A stretch of DNA of 64,000 bases, taken from an uncultured Prevotellaceae bacterium. Lineage in GTDB: Bacteria > Bacteroidota > Bacteroidia > Bacteroidales > Muribaculaceae. A program made the translations under genes and the position numbers. The stretch is from positions 62,001 to 126,000 of the forward strand of contig CAMJXD010000004.1 of assembly GCA_946409635.1 (NCBI GenBank), read 5' to 3'. Every line of letters starts with the position of its first letter. The first letter of the stretch is position 1. This document shows, one piece after another, positions 36,102 through 44,371 of the stretch. A model generated the notes under the pieces. It worked only from the letters and a program-made list of their open reading frames with translations. It made no database searches and had not been told where the DNA came from.

Positions 36102-36569
36102 ATGGCTTCAAATAACAATCACAATAATACAATCAATATCAAGAACCGCAAGGCCACGTTTGATTACGAGATCATCGAGACCTTCACGGCCGGCATTGTG
36201 CTCACTGGCACCGAGATTAAGTCGATTCGCCAGGGCAAGTGTGGCTTGACCGATACCTATTGTATGGTCATCAACGGGGAGATATGGGTCAAGAATATGT
36301 ATATAGCCGAGTACAGCTACGGCTCTTATAACAACCACACTACTCACCGCGACCGCAAACTGCTGCTCAACCGCAAGGAGATACGCCGCATTGCCCGCGA
36401 TACCCAACAGCCCGGAATCGCCATTGTGCCCTTGCGCCTGTTTATCAATGAGCGTGGCTTGGCCAAGCTGGTCATTGCTCTGGGCCGCGGTAAACGTCAG
36501 TTTGACAAGCGACAGTCCATTAAGGAGCGCGAGGACAAGCGCGCGATTGACCGCATGTTCAAGAAGTAA
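36102..36569 (+). CDS. smpB: SsrA-binding protein SmpB
   Basis: SmpB carries tmRNA to stalled ribosomes for trans-translation. The 155-aa protein shows [20 protein letters not shown] and [19 protein letters not shown]. The later part has [12 protein letters not shown] and the C-terminal basic tail [15 protein letters not shown], which reaches the decoding centre. Length is normal. The tmRNA gene itself was not seen in this window. Confidence 0.97.
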   Translation: MASNNNHNNTINIKNRKATFDYEIIETFTAGIVLTGTEIKSIRQGKCGLTDTYCMVINGEIWVKNMYIAEYSYGSYNNHTTHRDRKLLLNRKEIRRIARDTQQPGIAIVPLRLFINERGLAKLVIALGRGKRQFDKRQSIKEREDKRAIDRMFKK

Positions 36570-36610
36570 CAACTAACACAACACATCGAATTATCAATAA
36601 TGCAGAATAA

Positions 36611-36641
36611 CAAAAGGCGGCCTGTAATTGGTCGCCTTTTG
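36611..36641. terminator. Bidirectional terminator between smpB and the decarboxylase operon
   Basis: Arms CAAAAGGCGGCC (36611-36622) and GGTCGCCTTTTG (36630-36641) form a 12-bp stem with one G-U pair. A and T runs flank the stem on both strands. Confidence 0.85.
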
Positions 36642-36673
36642 TTATTATTAAGTAAAGTAGTAATTGTGCTGCC

Positions 36674-37828
36674 TTATCCCAGGAAGCCCAGAAGGACACC
36701 AGCGGCAACTGCCGAACCAATCACGCCGGCCACGTTGGGACCCATGGCGTGCATGAGCAGGTAGTTGCTGGGATCGGCCTTGAGACCCTGGTCGTTGCTG
36801 ATGCGTGCGGCCATAGGAACAGCCGACACACCGGCATTGCCAATCAGCGGGTTGAGCTTCTTGCTCTTCGGCAGGATCAAGTTGAAGATCTTGACGAACA
36901 GTACACCCGAGCAGGTAGCGATGACAAAGGCGCAGAAGCCCAGGAAGAAGATGAAGATGGTCTCCTTGGTCAGGAATTGCGAAGCCTGGGTCGAAGCACC
37001 CACGGTCATACCGAGCAGGATGGTCACGATGTCGGTCATGGCGTTGCTGGCGGTATTGGCCAGTCGCTTGGTCACACCGCTCTCACGCAGCAGGTTGCCA
37101 AAGAAGAGCATACCCAGCAGGGGGATAGCCGAGGGGACAACAAAGCAGGTGAGGATGAGGCCAAAGATGGGGAAGAGAATCTTCTCGTTCTGGCTGACCT
37201 TACGGGCGGGTTTCATGCGCATCTTGCGCTCCTTGTCGGTCGTCAACAGGCGCATGATGGGCGGCTGAATCACCGGCACGAGGGCCATATAACTGTAGGC
37301 ACTCACGGCGATGGCACCCATCAGGTTAGGAGCCAGCTTGGACGACAGGAAGATAGCGGTGGGGCCGTCGGCACCGCCAATGATGGCGATAGCACCGGCC
37401 TGGTCGGGCATGAAGCCCAGGGCAAGGGCGATCATGTAGGCACCAAAGATACCGAACTGTGCTGCAGCACCCACAAGCATCAACTTGGGGTTGGCAATCA
37501 AGGCACCAAAGTCGGTCATGGCTCCGATTCCCAGGAAGATCAAGGGAGGATACCAGCCGTTGCGCACACCTTGATACAAGATGTTGAGCACGGAGCCCTC
37601 CTCATAGATGCCGATCTCGTTACCCGGCTGGAACGGAATGTTACCAATCAGGATACCGAAGCCGATGGGCACGAGCAGCATGGGCTCGAAATCATGCTTG
37701 ATGGCCAAGTAGATGAAGAACAGGCCCACCAAGATCATGATCAGGTTAGTGTAGTCAAAGTTGTAGAATCCTGTAAAATGCCAGAAGTCCAGCAACTTGG
37801 TGAACAGGAAATTGTCAAGCAGTACCAT
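36674..37828 (-). CDS. mmdB: Methylmalonyl-CoA decarboxylase beta subunit (sodium pump membrane subunit)
   Basis: A 384-aa integral membrane protein of the OadB/MmdB/GcdB family, which couples decarboxylation of carboxybiotin to sodium export. Hallmarks are GAIAIIGGADGPTAIFLSSK and GNAGVSAVPMAARISNDQG, both lining the ion path, and about nine hydrophobic segments. It is the last gene of the operon that starts with the epimerase. The substrate is taken to be methylmalonyl-CoA from the operon context; oxaloacetate is the alternative. An ACTGACAAC repeat stands just before its ATG. Confidence 0.92.
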   Translation of the reverse strand: MVLLDNFLFTKLLDFWHFTGFYNFDYTNLIMILVGLFFIYLAIKHDFEPMLLVPIGFGILIGNIPFQPGNEIGIYEEGSVLNILYQGVRNGWYPPLIFLGIGAMTDFGALIANPKLMLVGAAAQFGIFGAYMIALALGFMPDQAGAIAIIGGADGPTAIFLSSKLAPNLMGAIAVSAYSYMALVPVIQPPIMRLLTTDKERKMRMKPARKVSQNEKILFPIFGLILTCFVVPSAIPLLGMLFFGNLLRESGVTKRLANTASNAMTDIVTILLGMTVGASTQASQFLTKETIFIFFLGFCAFVIATCSGVLFVKIFNLILPKSKKLNPLIGNAGVSAVPMAARISNDQGLKADPSNYLLMHAMGPNVAGVIGSAVAAGVLLGFLG

Positions 37829-37835
37829 AGCTTTT

Positions 37836-37917
37836 TAGTTTTCGGTTGTCAGTTTTCGGTTGTCAGTTTTCAACGTCATGCGGATGCTGCTGAAAACATT
37901 AAACTAAAAACTGATGA
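37836..37917 (-). repeat. TGACAACnGAAA-type repeat just before mmdB (site B)
   Basis: In the sense of mmdB it reads GTTTTCAGC...GCTGAAAAC-like fold, then AACTGACAACCGAAAAC repeated twice, ending 8 bp before the ATG. It is the same family as sites A and C. Confidence 0.7.
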
Positions 37918-37923
37918 CTTTAA

Positions 37924-38355
37924 TTATCCAATTACCATGATAGTGTTACCCTCGAGTACCGAATCCTCCTTCGACACCTCGATGCTCTTGACAGTACCGT
38001 CAATGCCGGCGTGAATCTCGTTACCCATCTTCATGGCTTCGAGGATGCAAACGACGTCGTCGGCCTTAACCTGTTGGCCAACCTTGACAAAGATGTCCTT
38101 GATGACGCCGGGCAGCGGCGATTCAATGACGTGACCACCGGCGGCGGGCGCGGCCTTGCGTGCTGCGGGCTTGGGAGCTGCGGCGGGTGCCTCGCTCACG
38201 GCAACGCGCTTGACAGCGGGCGCGGCTTTGGGCTGCTCGGGCAGCTCAACGTCATAGGCCACACCGTTCAACTGGATGTGGGCGATGTTGCCCTCAATGT
38301 TATCGATGGCAACATTATACTCGTTACCATTGATCTTATATTTATATTCCTTCAT
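37924..38355 (-). CDS. Biotin carboxyl carrier subunit of the decarboxylase
   Basis: A 143-aa protein. A short beta-rich N-terminus is linked by an Ala/Pro-rich hinge (APAAAPKPAARKAAPAAGG) to a C-terminal biotinyl domain. The biotin-attachment Lys lies in LEAMKMGNE near residue 109, and the domain has the standard ESPLPGVIKDIFVKVGQ start. It shuttles the carboxyl group from the alpha subunit to MmdB. It is 25 bp from the OadG-like gene and 95 bp before mmdB. Confidence 0.95.
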   Translation of the reverse strand: MKEYKYKINGNEYNVAIDNIEGNIAHIQLNGVAYDVELPEQPKAAPAVKRVAVSEAPAAAPKPAARKAAPAAGGHVIESPLPGVIKDIFVKVGQQVKADDVVCILEAMKMGNEIHAGIDGTVKSIEVSKEDSVLEGNTIMVIG

Positions 38356-38380
38356 GAGTGAATGATTTTTTTAATGGTGA

Positions 38381-39376
38381 TTATTTCTTGATAACGGGTA
38401 ATTCTCGCATCAGACCGGCCTTGCCGCTCCATGCCGAACCGTCGCGGGGAGTGAGCGTCAAGACGCCGCTCTCCTGGTCGTGGGCATTGAGGTGCTGATA
38501 TAGGGCGAAGCAGATAGCTGCCATCTTCTCGCCGTCGAGGTCGCCACTAGCCACAGGTGCTGCGGCAGCCTGGGCCACAGGTGCGCTGGCTGTGCTCTCT
38601 TCTTTATTCTTGCTCACTACGCCGAAGAGCTTGAAGCAGATGTAAAGGATGGCAAGTGCTCCGAACACTACCGACATGGCCAGCAGGGCAATCCAGTAGC
38701 CATGGGGATCCTTGTCGTGGAAGGCCTCGATGTTCTCGTTCACCTCGCGGATGTTGTAGTTACCCTTGGTGACCGCGGTTTCCTGAGTTTTTCCGTCCTT
38801 TACGATCCATTCGGTCTGTCCGTCGTCCAGTACGCTGGGAAGGCGTCCCTCGGACTTGATAGCATAGGTCTCACCGGGCTTGAGTGACGCGGGAATCGTC
38901 ACATCGTCCACCAGGTCACCATTCACGTCATAGAGGGCGATATAATTGTCCTTGCCGGCGGTGAAGACAAACGGCATGTGGAACGTGCCGGCCTTGGGGT
39001 CACCATCGGCTTCCATGACAAAGTGGGTGCGGGGTGCAATCTTGGTGTTGCGCTCGTCGCCACGTGGAATCTCGTAGATGTCCATGGGACGCTCCTTGCA
39101 CAGCTCAAGCAGCACCTTGTTGGGCTTCATGTTGGAAGTGTCGGTCACAGCCTTGATGTAGCCAGCGATGAAATCACGGGGCAGGGTTGTGATGAACATC
39201 TTCTCGACGGCATTGGTACCATAGGACGAGTTGTAGAACTCGACCCAACCATTGCCGCCCGTAGTGTCCTGCTGCACCATCACCTCGTTGATGCGCACGT
39301 TCTTGCGGCCCTGGGCCAACGTGGGCAGTGCGAGGATGGCGCACAGCAGCATCAGTGTCAATGCTCTTTTACTCAT
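38381..39376 (-). CDS. OadG-like decarboxylase subunit with extra exported domain
   Basis: A 331-aa protein. From MSKRALTLMLLCAILALPTLAQ (signal peptide) it has an exported ~190-residue region starting VRINEVMVQQDTTGG, similar in feel to a lamin-tail fold. One membrane helix (WIALLAMSVVFGALAILYIC) follows near 235. The cytosolic OadG-like tail contains GEKMAAICFALYQHLNAHD. Classic OadG subunits have only ~80-100 residues, so the exported half is an addition. It is a known arrangement in Bacteroides relatives. The subunit probably stabilises the sodium pump complex. The first in-frame Met at 39388 gives MHLIMSK and is less likely. Confidence 0.8.
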   Translation of the reverse strand: MSKRALTLMLLCAILALPTLAQGRKNVRINEVMVQQDTTGGNGWVEFYNSSYGTNAVEKMFITTLPRDFIAGYIKAVTDTSNMKPNKVLLELCKERPMDIYEIPRGDERNTKIAPRTHFVMEADGDPKAGTFHMPFVFTAGKDNYIALYDVNGDLVDDVTIPASLKPGETYAIKSEGRLPSVLDDGQTEWIVKDGKTQETAVTKGNYNIREVNENIEAFHDKDPHGYWIALLAMSVVFGALAILYICFKLFGVVSKNKEESTASAPVAQAAAAPVASGDLDGEKMAAICFALYQHLNAHDQESGVLTLTPRDGSAWSGKAGLMRELPVIKK

Positions 39377-39391
39377 AATTAAATGCATTGA

Positions 39392-41005
39392 TTACAAGGG
39401 AATATTGCCGTGCTTCTTGGCAGGATTGGTCAACTTCTTGGTGCGCAGCACTTCCAGGGCGCGGATTATGCGGAAGCGGGTATTCCTGGGCTCAATCACG
39501 TCGTCGATGTAGCCATAGCGGGCTGCATTGTAAGGCGTGCAGAAGAGGTTGTTGTACTCTTCCTCCTTGTCAAGGATGAACTTCTTGCCCTGCTCGAGCA
39601 GCTCCTTGGCCTTCTTTTCGTCGCCAGCGGCCTTGGCCTCCTCGGCCTGGGTCTTGAAGTTCTTGCTGTCCTTGGCATAGAGGATCTCGGCAGCACCTGC
39701 GGCGCCCATGACGGCGATCTCGGCGCTGGGCCATGCGTAGTTCAAGTCACCGCGCAGCTGCTTGCAGCTCATCACGATGTGCGAGCCGCCATAGCTCTTG
39801 CGCAGGGTAACGGTTACCTTGGGCACAGTAGCCTCGCCGTAGGCGTAGAGCAACTTGGCACCGTTCATGATGACGGCGTTGTACTCTTGGCCGGTACCGG
39901 GCAGGAAGCCGGGCACGTCAACGAGGGTTACCAGAGGAATGTTGAAGGCGTCGCAGAAGCGGACGAAGCGGCCGCCCTTCTTCGAAGCGTTCACGTCGAG
40001 CACACCTGCCATGCAGTTGGGCTGGTTGGCAACAACGCCGACAGCCTGGCCGTTGAAGCGGGCGAAACCGACGATGATGTTCTTAGCAAAGTCCTTGTGA
40101 ACCTCGAGGAACTCGCCGTTATCGACGATAGCGCTGATGACCTGATACATGTCGTAGGGGTCGTTGGCGCTCTCGGGGATGATGTTGTTCAGGGCATCCT
40201 CCACGCGGTCGATGGGATCGGTGCACTCCACGCGGGGCGTCTCTTCCATGTTGTTGCTGGGCATGTAGCTCAACAGCTGGCGGATGATGGCGATGGCCTC
40301 TTCCTCGGTCTCGGCTGCAAAGTGAGCTACACCGCTCTTGCTGGCATGCACGCTGGCACCGCCCAGTTGCTCCTGGGTCACGTTCTCACCGGTGACGGTC
40401 TTAACCACCTTGGGACCGGTAAGGAACATGAAGGAGATACCCTTGGCCATGATGATAAAGTCGGTGAGGGCGGGGGAGTAAACTGCACCACCGGCACAGG
40501 GGCCCAGGATGGCGCTGATCTGGGGAATTACGCCAGATGCGTTGATGTTGCGCTGGAAAATCTCGGCATAGCCAGCCAGAGCGTTAACGCTCTCCTGGAT
40601 GCGGGCACCGCCCGAATCGTTCAGGCCGATGACAGGAGCACCCTGCTTCATGGCCAGGTCCATCACCTTACACATCTTGAGTGCCATGGTCTCGCCGAGA
40701 GAGCCGCCGATGACGGTAGCATCCTGAGCAAAGACGTAAACCAGACGACCGCCGACGGTACCGAAACCGGTAACAACACCGTCGCCGTCATAGGTCTTCT
40801 TCTCCATGCCGAAGTTGGTGCAGCGGTGCTGAACAAACATGTCCAGTTCCTCAAAGCTGCCCTCGTCAAGGAGCATATTGATGCGCTCACGGGCAGTGAA
40901 TTTGCCCTTCTCGTGCTGCTTGGCAATAGCCTTCTCGCCACCGCCCAGGCGTGCTTTCTCGCGACGCTCAATCAGCTCTTGGATTTTATCGAGTTGTTTT
41001 CCCAT
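39392..41005 (-). CDS. mmdA: Methylmalonyl-CoA decarboxylase alpha (carboxyltransferase) subunit
   Basis: A 537-aa acyl-CoA carboxyltransferase. It moves the carboxyl group of (S)-methylmalonyl-CoA to biotin, giving propionyl-CoA. It has the two crotonase-like halves: KFTARERINMLLDEGSFEE, GLNDSGGARIQESV with the acyl-CoA oxyanion region, then QPNCMAGVLDVNASKK, LVDVPGFLPGTGQE and KSYGGSHIVMSCKQL. Length is normal. With the epimerase upstream it completes the succinate-to-propionate branch. A propionyl-CoA carboxylase beta subunit would look similar, but the OadG and MmdB subunits in the same operon favour the decarboxylase. Confidence 0.94.
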   Translation of the reverse strand: MGKQLDKIQELIERREKARLGGGEKAIAKQHEKGKFTARERINMLLDEGSFEELDMFVQHRCTNFGMEKKTYDGDGVVTGFGTVGGRLVYVFAQDATVIGGSLGETMALKMCKVMDLAMKQGAPVIGLNDSGGARIQESVNALAGYAEIFQRNINASGVIPQISAILGPCAGGAVYSPALTDFIIMAKGISFMFLTGPKVVKTVTGENVTQEQLGGASVHASKSGVAHFAAETEEEAIAIIRQLLSYMPSNNMEETPRVECTDPIDRVEDALNNIIPESANDPYDMYQVISAIVDNGEFLEVHKDFAKNIIVGFARFNGQAVGVVANQPNCMAGVLDVNASKKGGRFVRFCDAFNIPLVTLVDVPGFLPGTGQEYNAVIMNGAKLLYAYGEATVPKVTVTLRKSYGGSHIVMSCKQLRGDLNYAWPSAEIAVMGAAGAAEILYAKDSKNFKTQAEEAKAAGDEKKAKELLEQGKKFILDKEEEYNNLFCTPYNAARYGYIDDVIEPRNTRFRIIRALEVLRTKKLTNPAKKHGNIPL

Positions 41006-41010
41006 TTTTT

Positions 41011-41106
41011 TCTGTTGTCAGTTTTATGGTTTTCTGTTGTCAGCTTTCTGTTGTCAGTTTTCAGAATGCCGATGCCGCTGAAAACTGAAGACTGAAAACT
41101 GAGAAC
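41011..41106 (-). repeat. TGACAACnGAAA-type repeat just before mmdA (site C)
   Basis: In the sense of mmdA it reads several GTTTTCAG(T/C) units, a GGCATCGGCAT centre, then three copies of CTGACAACAGAAA or close variants, ending directly before the ATG. The block GTTTTCAG...GCATC...CTGAAAAC is shared with site B. Confidence 0.72.
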
Positions 41107-41110
41107 TTTT

Positions 41111-41530
41111 TTACTTGTTGGGATTCTCGCAAAGCTCTAACAGGGCACCACAGGTGGTCTTGGGGTGCAGGAAGGCGATGTTGAGACCTTCGGCTCCCTT
41201 GCGGGGCTGAGCGTCGATGACGCGGCCGCCTTTCTCCTGTACTTCGTTCAGGGCGTTCTGTACACCGTCCTCAACAGCAAATGCTACGTGCTGGATGCCA
41301 CCGCGTCCACCGTTCTTCTCGATGAACTTGGCAATGGCGCTCTCGGGGGCAGTAGCCTCGAGGAGCTCAATCTTGGTCTGGCCTACCTGGAAAAAGGCGG
41401 TCCTTACCTTCTGGTCAGCAACTTCTTCAATAGCAAAGCACTTGAAGCCCAGCATGTTCTCGTAGAAAGGAATAGCCTCCTCGAGCGAGGTAACGGCGAT
41501 TCCCACGTGTTCGATGTGCGAAATGTTCAT
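41111..41530 (-). CDS. mce: Methylmalonyl-CoA epimerase
   Basis: Interconverts (R)- and (S)-methylmalonyl-CoA. The 139-aa vicinal-oxygen-chelate protein starts MNISHIEHVGIAVTSLEEA. The metal-binding His in HIEHVGIAV, His in GGIQHVAFAVED and Glu in GALLELCEN are visible, together with TKIELLEATAPESAIAKF. First gene of the five-gene operon, 105 bp before mmdA. An in-frame upstream start at 41551 adds seven residues and is less likely. Confidence 0.95.
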   Translation of the reverse strand: MNISHIEHVGIAVTSLEEAIPFYENMLGFKCFAIEEVADQKVRTAFFQVGQTKIELLEATAPESAIAKFIEKNGGRGGIQHVAFAVEDGVQNALNEVQEKGGRVIDAQPRKGAEGLNIAFLHPKTTCGALLELCENPNK

Positions 41531-41589
41531 AACTTTCTGTTTTTTAAACAATTATTTAATTGAAATAGGTTGATTTTCAAAATAACGCA

Positions 41590-41597
41590 CAAAAGTA
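41590..41597 (-). promoter_or_regulatory. Predicted -7 element of the mce-mmd operon
   Basis: Reads TACTTTTG on the minus strand, 60 bp upstream of the epimerase start. Confidence 0.5.
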
Positions 41598-41772
41598 CAA
41601 AAAATATAATTATGTCATCTCGATAAAAGCCGAAAACATTGTCGGGCCGTTACCAAAATAACATTTTTTTAACTTAGCTGACCGCTCAATAGCTATTCCG
41701 ATACGCCCAAGCTAAGCTGTTGATGCGCAAAAAAAAAGTCTTGTCTTGTTTGGTGGAATGGAGGTGGACGTG

Positions 41773-42909
41773 CTAGTCATCGATGTTGAGTACCTTGGCA
41801 AACCTGACCTGGCTCTTGTAGACGGGAAAGTTCAGTGTCAGTATCACGCCATTATCGATGGTTGCTTGTACATCGCGGTCGATGGGCTCCATGGTGGCAT
41901 CGATCCAGGTCGCGTCGTAGTTGCCTGAGAAAATGGTCTTGGTGATGTGCCCCTTGAGCATGCCTGGTTGCCACATTGACTTCTTGACTTGAGCACCGCT
42001 GACGTAAATCAGGTCGTAGCCCTTGTCGGCACGCACGACAGCCAGGGTGTAACGGCCGCCCAGCCGCAGCCACTCGTCTTGCATATCGCGGTCTAGGTAG
42101 GCCCAGTAGCCCTCGACGGGGTCGCTGCTGGTTGCAAAATACTGGTCCAGGGCTTCGCGGGTCCATAGGGTAGTGATGGAAGTCTGATTCTCGTTCTCGA
42201 TGGTGAGTACTGCCCGCTCAAGCGCAGTGCGCGAACCGGGACCGACAAGGTAGCCGACCTGTACGGGGCCGACGGGTCGCTTCACGCTGGCTTCAAACAC
42301 CTGTTGCAACTCGTCTTTGCCGACCGATACAAGGACGCGCTCCTGGCTGACATCGACGCAGATGGTGTTTAAGCCGTCCTCTAGTGAGATTCCCTTGTCG
42401 AGCGTTGCTTGTGCAAGGGAGTGGCGTCCGTCTCTATCCTCGCTTATCAGCGAGACTTGCATGGTGCGTATGTCTGATATGTCGTCAAACGGGGCGCTGT
42501 TGTCACAACTCAGGACAACAGCACAATAGTTGCCGTATTGATCCATGTTGAACACAAGGCCCCATTCGGGACTTGAAATCGTGGTTTTGCCTCCGGTCAT
42601 GGGGTTCTTGATTGACATGGTCTTGCCCTGCTTGTTATTGAGGTTGGCCATGCGTATCTGATAGCGGTAGGCTGTACTATGGACTTCGGCTGTGTCGGTG
42701 GTGATGGCAGTCGCCATTGTGGCATTCTCTTCAATGAGTCGTTCACCGTCGATTGCCTTGTACCGGCCTGCCATGCGCATGCCGGGGTTTGGGAACAGCC
42801 CGCCGAACTGATTGCTGGCCGAGTTGTAGTGTGACCTGCCTTGGGCGTCAAGGGCGGTCAATGTTATCAAGCACGCTACAAGGGTTATCAGTAGATGTCT
42901 CATTGTCAT
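41773..42909 (-). CDS. Exported protein of unknown function
   Basis: About 378 aa with a signal peptide (MRHLLITLVACLITLTALDAQ). The mature part looks like a beta-sandwich repeated twice. Segments such as WGLVFNMDQYGNYCAVVLSCD and GLNTICVDVSQERVLVSVGKD resemble LamG/concanavalin-like domains, and LGGRYTLAVVRADKGYDLIYVSG lies in the second half. No catalytic motif was recognised. The start is 42903 or 42909. Neighbours on either side are unrelated housekeeping genes. A surface or periplasmic binding role is possible but unproven. Confidence 0.75.
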   Translation of the reverse strand: MTMRHLLITLVACLITLTALDAQGRSHYNSASNQFGGLFPNPGMRMAGRYKAIDGERLIEENATMATAITTDTAEVHSTAYRYQIRMANLNNKQGKTMSIKNPMTGGKTTISSPEWGLVFNMDQYGNYCAVVLSCDNSAPFDDISDIRTMQVSLISEDRDGRHSLAQATLDKGISLEDGLNTICVDVSQERVLVSVGKDELQQVFEASVKRPVGPVQVGYLVGPGSRTALERAVLTIENENQTSITTLWTREALDQYFATSSDPVEGYWAYLDRDMQDEWLRLGGRYTLAVVRADKGYDLIYVSGAQVKKSMWQPGMLKGHITKTIFSGNYDATWIDATMEPIDRDVQATIDNGVILTLNFPVYKSQVRFAKVLNIDD

Positions 42910-42947
42910 AGGGTTATAGTGAAAACACAATAGTCAGAGTCAGTGGG

Positions 42948-43421
42948 TCATTCATGGTGGTAGGGCTCGTTGCGCAGGATTGTGAACGCGCGATAGAGCT
43001 GTTCGACAAAAATCAGGCGTACCAGCTCATGCGGGAAGGTCATCTTGCTGAGCGAAATCTTCTCATTGGCCCGCTGGTAGACGTCATCCGAGAAACCATA
43101 AGGTCCACCAACGACAAACACAAGTCGCTTGCAGCCACTCGCCAGTCGTCGTTGCAGCCACTGGCTATATTCTACCGAGGTGCGCTCGGAGCCGTGCTCA
43201 TCGAGCAGGACGACGTGGTCACTAGTGTCGAGCGCGGCGAGCAGCGCTCGGCCCTCGGCAACCTTCTGCTGGGCCTCGCTCATGTTACGGGTCCCCTTCA
43301 CGTCGCTGATATACTGTATGTTGAACTGCACATAGTGCTGCAGCCGCTTGACATATTCGTCGATGCCTTGTTTGACAAAGCCGACCTCGGTCTTGCCGAT
43401 TACGGCGAGGGTTATCTTCAT
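42948..43421 (-). CDS. rlmH: 23S rRNA pseudouridine1915 N3-methyltransferase RlmH
   Basis: A 157-aa SPOUT methyltransferase that modifies pseudouridine 1915 in helix 69. MKITLAVIGKTEVGFVKQGIDEY, LLDEHGSERTSVEYSQWLQ, VFVVGGPYGFSDDVYQRA (the AdoMet-binding knot) and the closing RAFTILRNEPYHHE are family signatures. Complete and of normal length. It shares a divergent promoter region with nadC. Confidence 0.97.
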   Translation of the reverse strand: MKITLAVIGKTEVGFVKQGIDEYVKRLQHYVQFNIQYISDVKGTRNMSEAQQKVAEGRALLAALDTSDHVVLLDEHGSERTSVEYSQWLQRRLASGCKRLVFVVGGPYGFSDDVYQRANEKISLSKMTFPHELVRLIFVEQLYRAFTILRNEPYHHE

Positions 43422-43450
43422 AATTAGCCAGATTAGAGCAAATTCAACGA

Positions 43451-43458
43451 CAAAATTA
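43451..43458 (-). promoter_or_regulatory. Predicted -7 element for rlmH
   Basis: TAATTTTG on the minus strand, 30 bp upstream of rlmH, facing away from the nadC element 22 bp further on. Confidence 0.5.
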
Positions 43459-43479
43459 GCAAATCCGCTGAAATTTCCC

Positions 43480-43487
43480 TAATTTTG
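43480..43487 (+). promoter_or_regulatory. Predicted -7 element for nadC
   Basis: TAATTTTG followed by TGG, 36 bp upstream of nadC. It forms a back-to-back pair with the rlmH element. Confidence 0.5.
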
Positions 43488-43522
43488 TGGTCTTAATTGT
43501 CAAAAAATAAAGTATTGAAGAT

Positions 43523-44371
43523 ATGAAAACTCGAGAAGAACTGATTGATGAGCTGATTGACTTGGCGTTTGCTGAGGACATAGGAGATGGTGATGCTACA
43601 ACGCTGTGTTGCATTCCTGAAGACGAGATGGGGCGCCAGCGCCTGATCGTGAAGGAAGAGGGCATCCTGGCTGGTGTCGAAATCGCGCGGCGCGTGTTTG
43701 AGAAATTTGATCCAGAGCTGCAGATGCAGGTCATGATAGGTGACGGGGCTGCGGTGAAGCCAGGCGACATCGCCTTTGTCGTGACGGGCAAAGTGCGCTC
43801 CCTGCTGCAGACCGAACGACTGATGCTCAACATCATGCAACGCATGAGCGGCGTTGCCACGACCACCGCTCGCTACGCCAAGTGCCTTGAAGGGCTCAAG
43901 ACCCGCGTACTGGATACCCGCAAGACGACGCCAGGCATGCGCATGCTCGAGAAGGAGGCTGTCAAGATAGGTGGCGGTTGCAATCACCGCATAGGCCTGT
44001 TTGACATGATTCTGCTCAAGGATAATCACGTTGACTTTGCAGGCGGTATCGTTCCGGCCATCGAGAAGGCCCAGCAGTGGTGTCGCGACAATGGCAAGGA
44101 CCTGAAGATTGAGATCGAGGTGCGCAACTTTGACGAGTTGCAGCAGGTGCTGGACCATGGCGGAGTAGACCGGGTAATGCTAGACAACTTCAGCGTGGAG
44201 AACACCCGCAAGGCAGTCGAGATCATCGACGGCAGGGTAGAGACCGAGTCAAGTGGCGGCATCACGATTGACACGTTGCGGCAGTATGGCGAGTGTGGCG
44301 TTGACTATATCTCGGTGGGAGCACTCACACACTCCATCAAGTCTCTCGACATGAGTTTCAAGGCTTGCTGA
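43523..44371 (+). CDS. nadC: Nicotinate-nucleotide pyrophosphorylase (carboxylating)
   Basis: Converts quinolinate and PRPP to nicotinate mononucleotide in de novo NAD synthesis. The 282-aa sequence has LMLNIMQRMSGVATTTARY, the RKTTPGMRMLEKEAVKIGGG binding region and the catalytic NHRIGLFDMILLKDNHV. The phosphate-binding SSGGITIDTLRQY is near the end. All match the family. Its TGA overlaps the next ATG by one base. nadA and nadB are not in this window. Confidence 0.97.
   Translation: MKTREELIDELIDLAFAEDIGDGDATTLCCIPEDEMGRQRLIVKEEGILAGVEIARRVFEKFDPELQMQVMIGDGAAVKPGDIAFVVTGKVRSLLQTERLMLNIMQRMSGVATTTARYAKCLEGLKTRVLDTRKTTPGMRMLEKEAVKIGGGCNHRIGLFDMILLKDNHVDFAGGIVPAIEKAQQWCRDNGKDLKIEIEVRNFDELQQVLDHGGVDRVMLDNFSVENTRKAVEIIDGRVETESSGGITIDTLRQYGECGVDYISVGALTHSIKSLDMSFKAC

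Noticed and set aside
39410-41095. A 561-codon plus-strand frame over mmdA
   Set aside because: mmdA is unmistakable on the minus strand; the antisense translation is rich in His/Gly/Val/Leu as expected from codon complement.
41673-41716. CTTAGCT/AGCTAAG inverted repeat after the gene at 41773
   Set aside because: Seven-base arms 30 bp apart are too weak to call a terminator.
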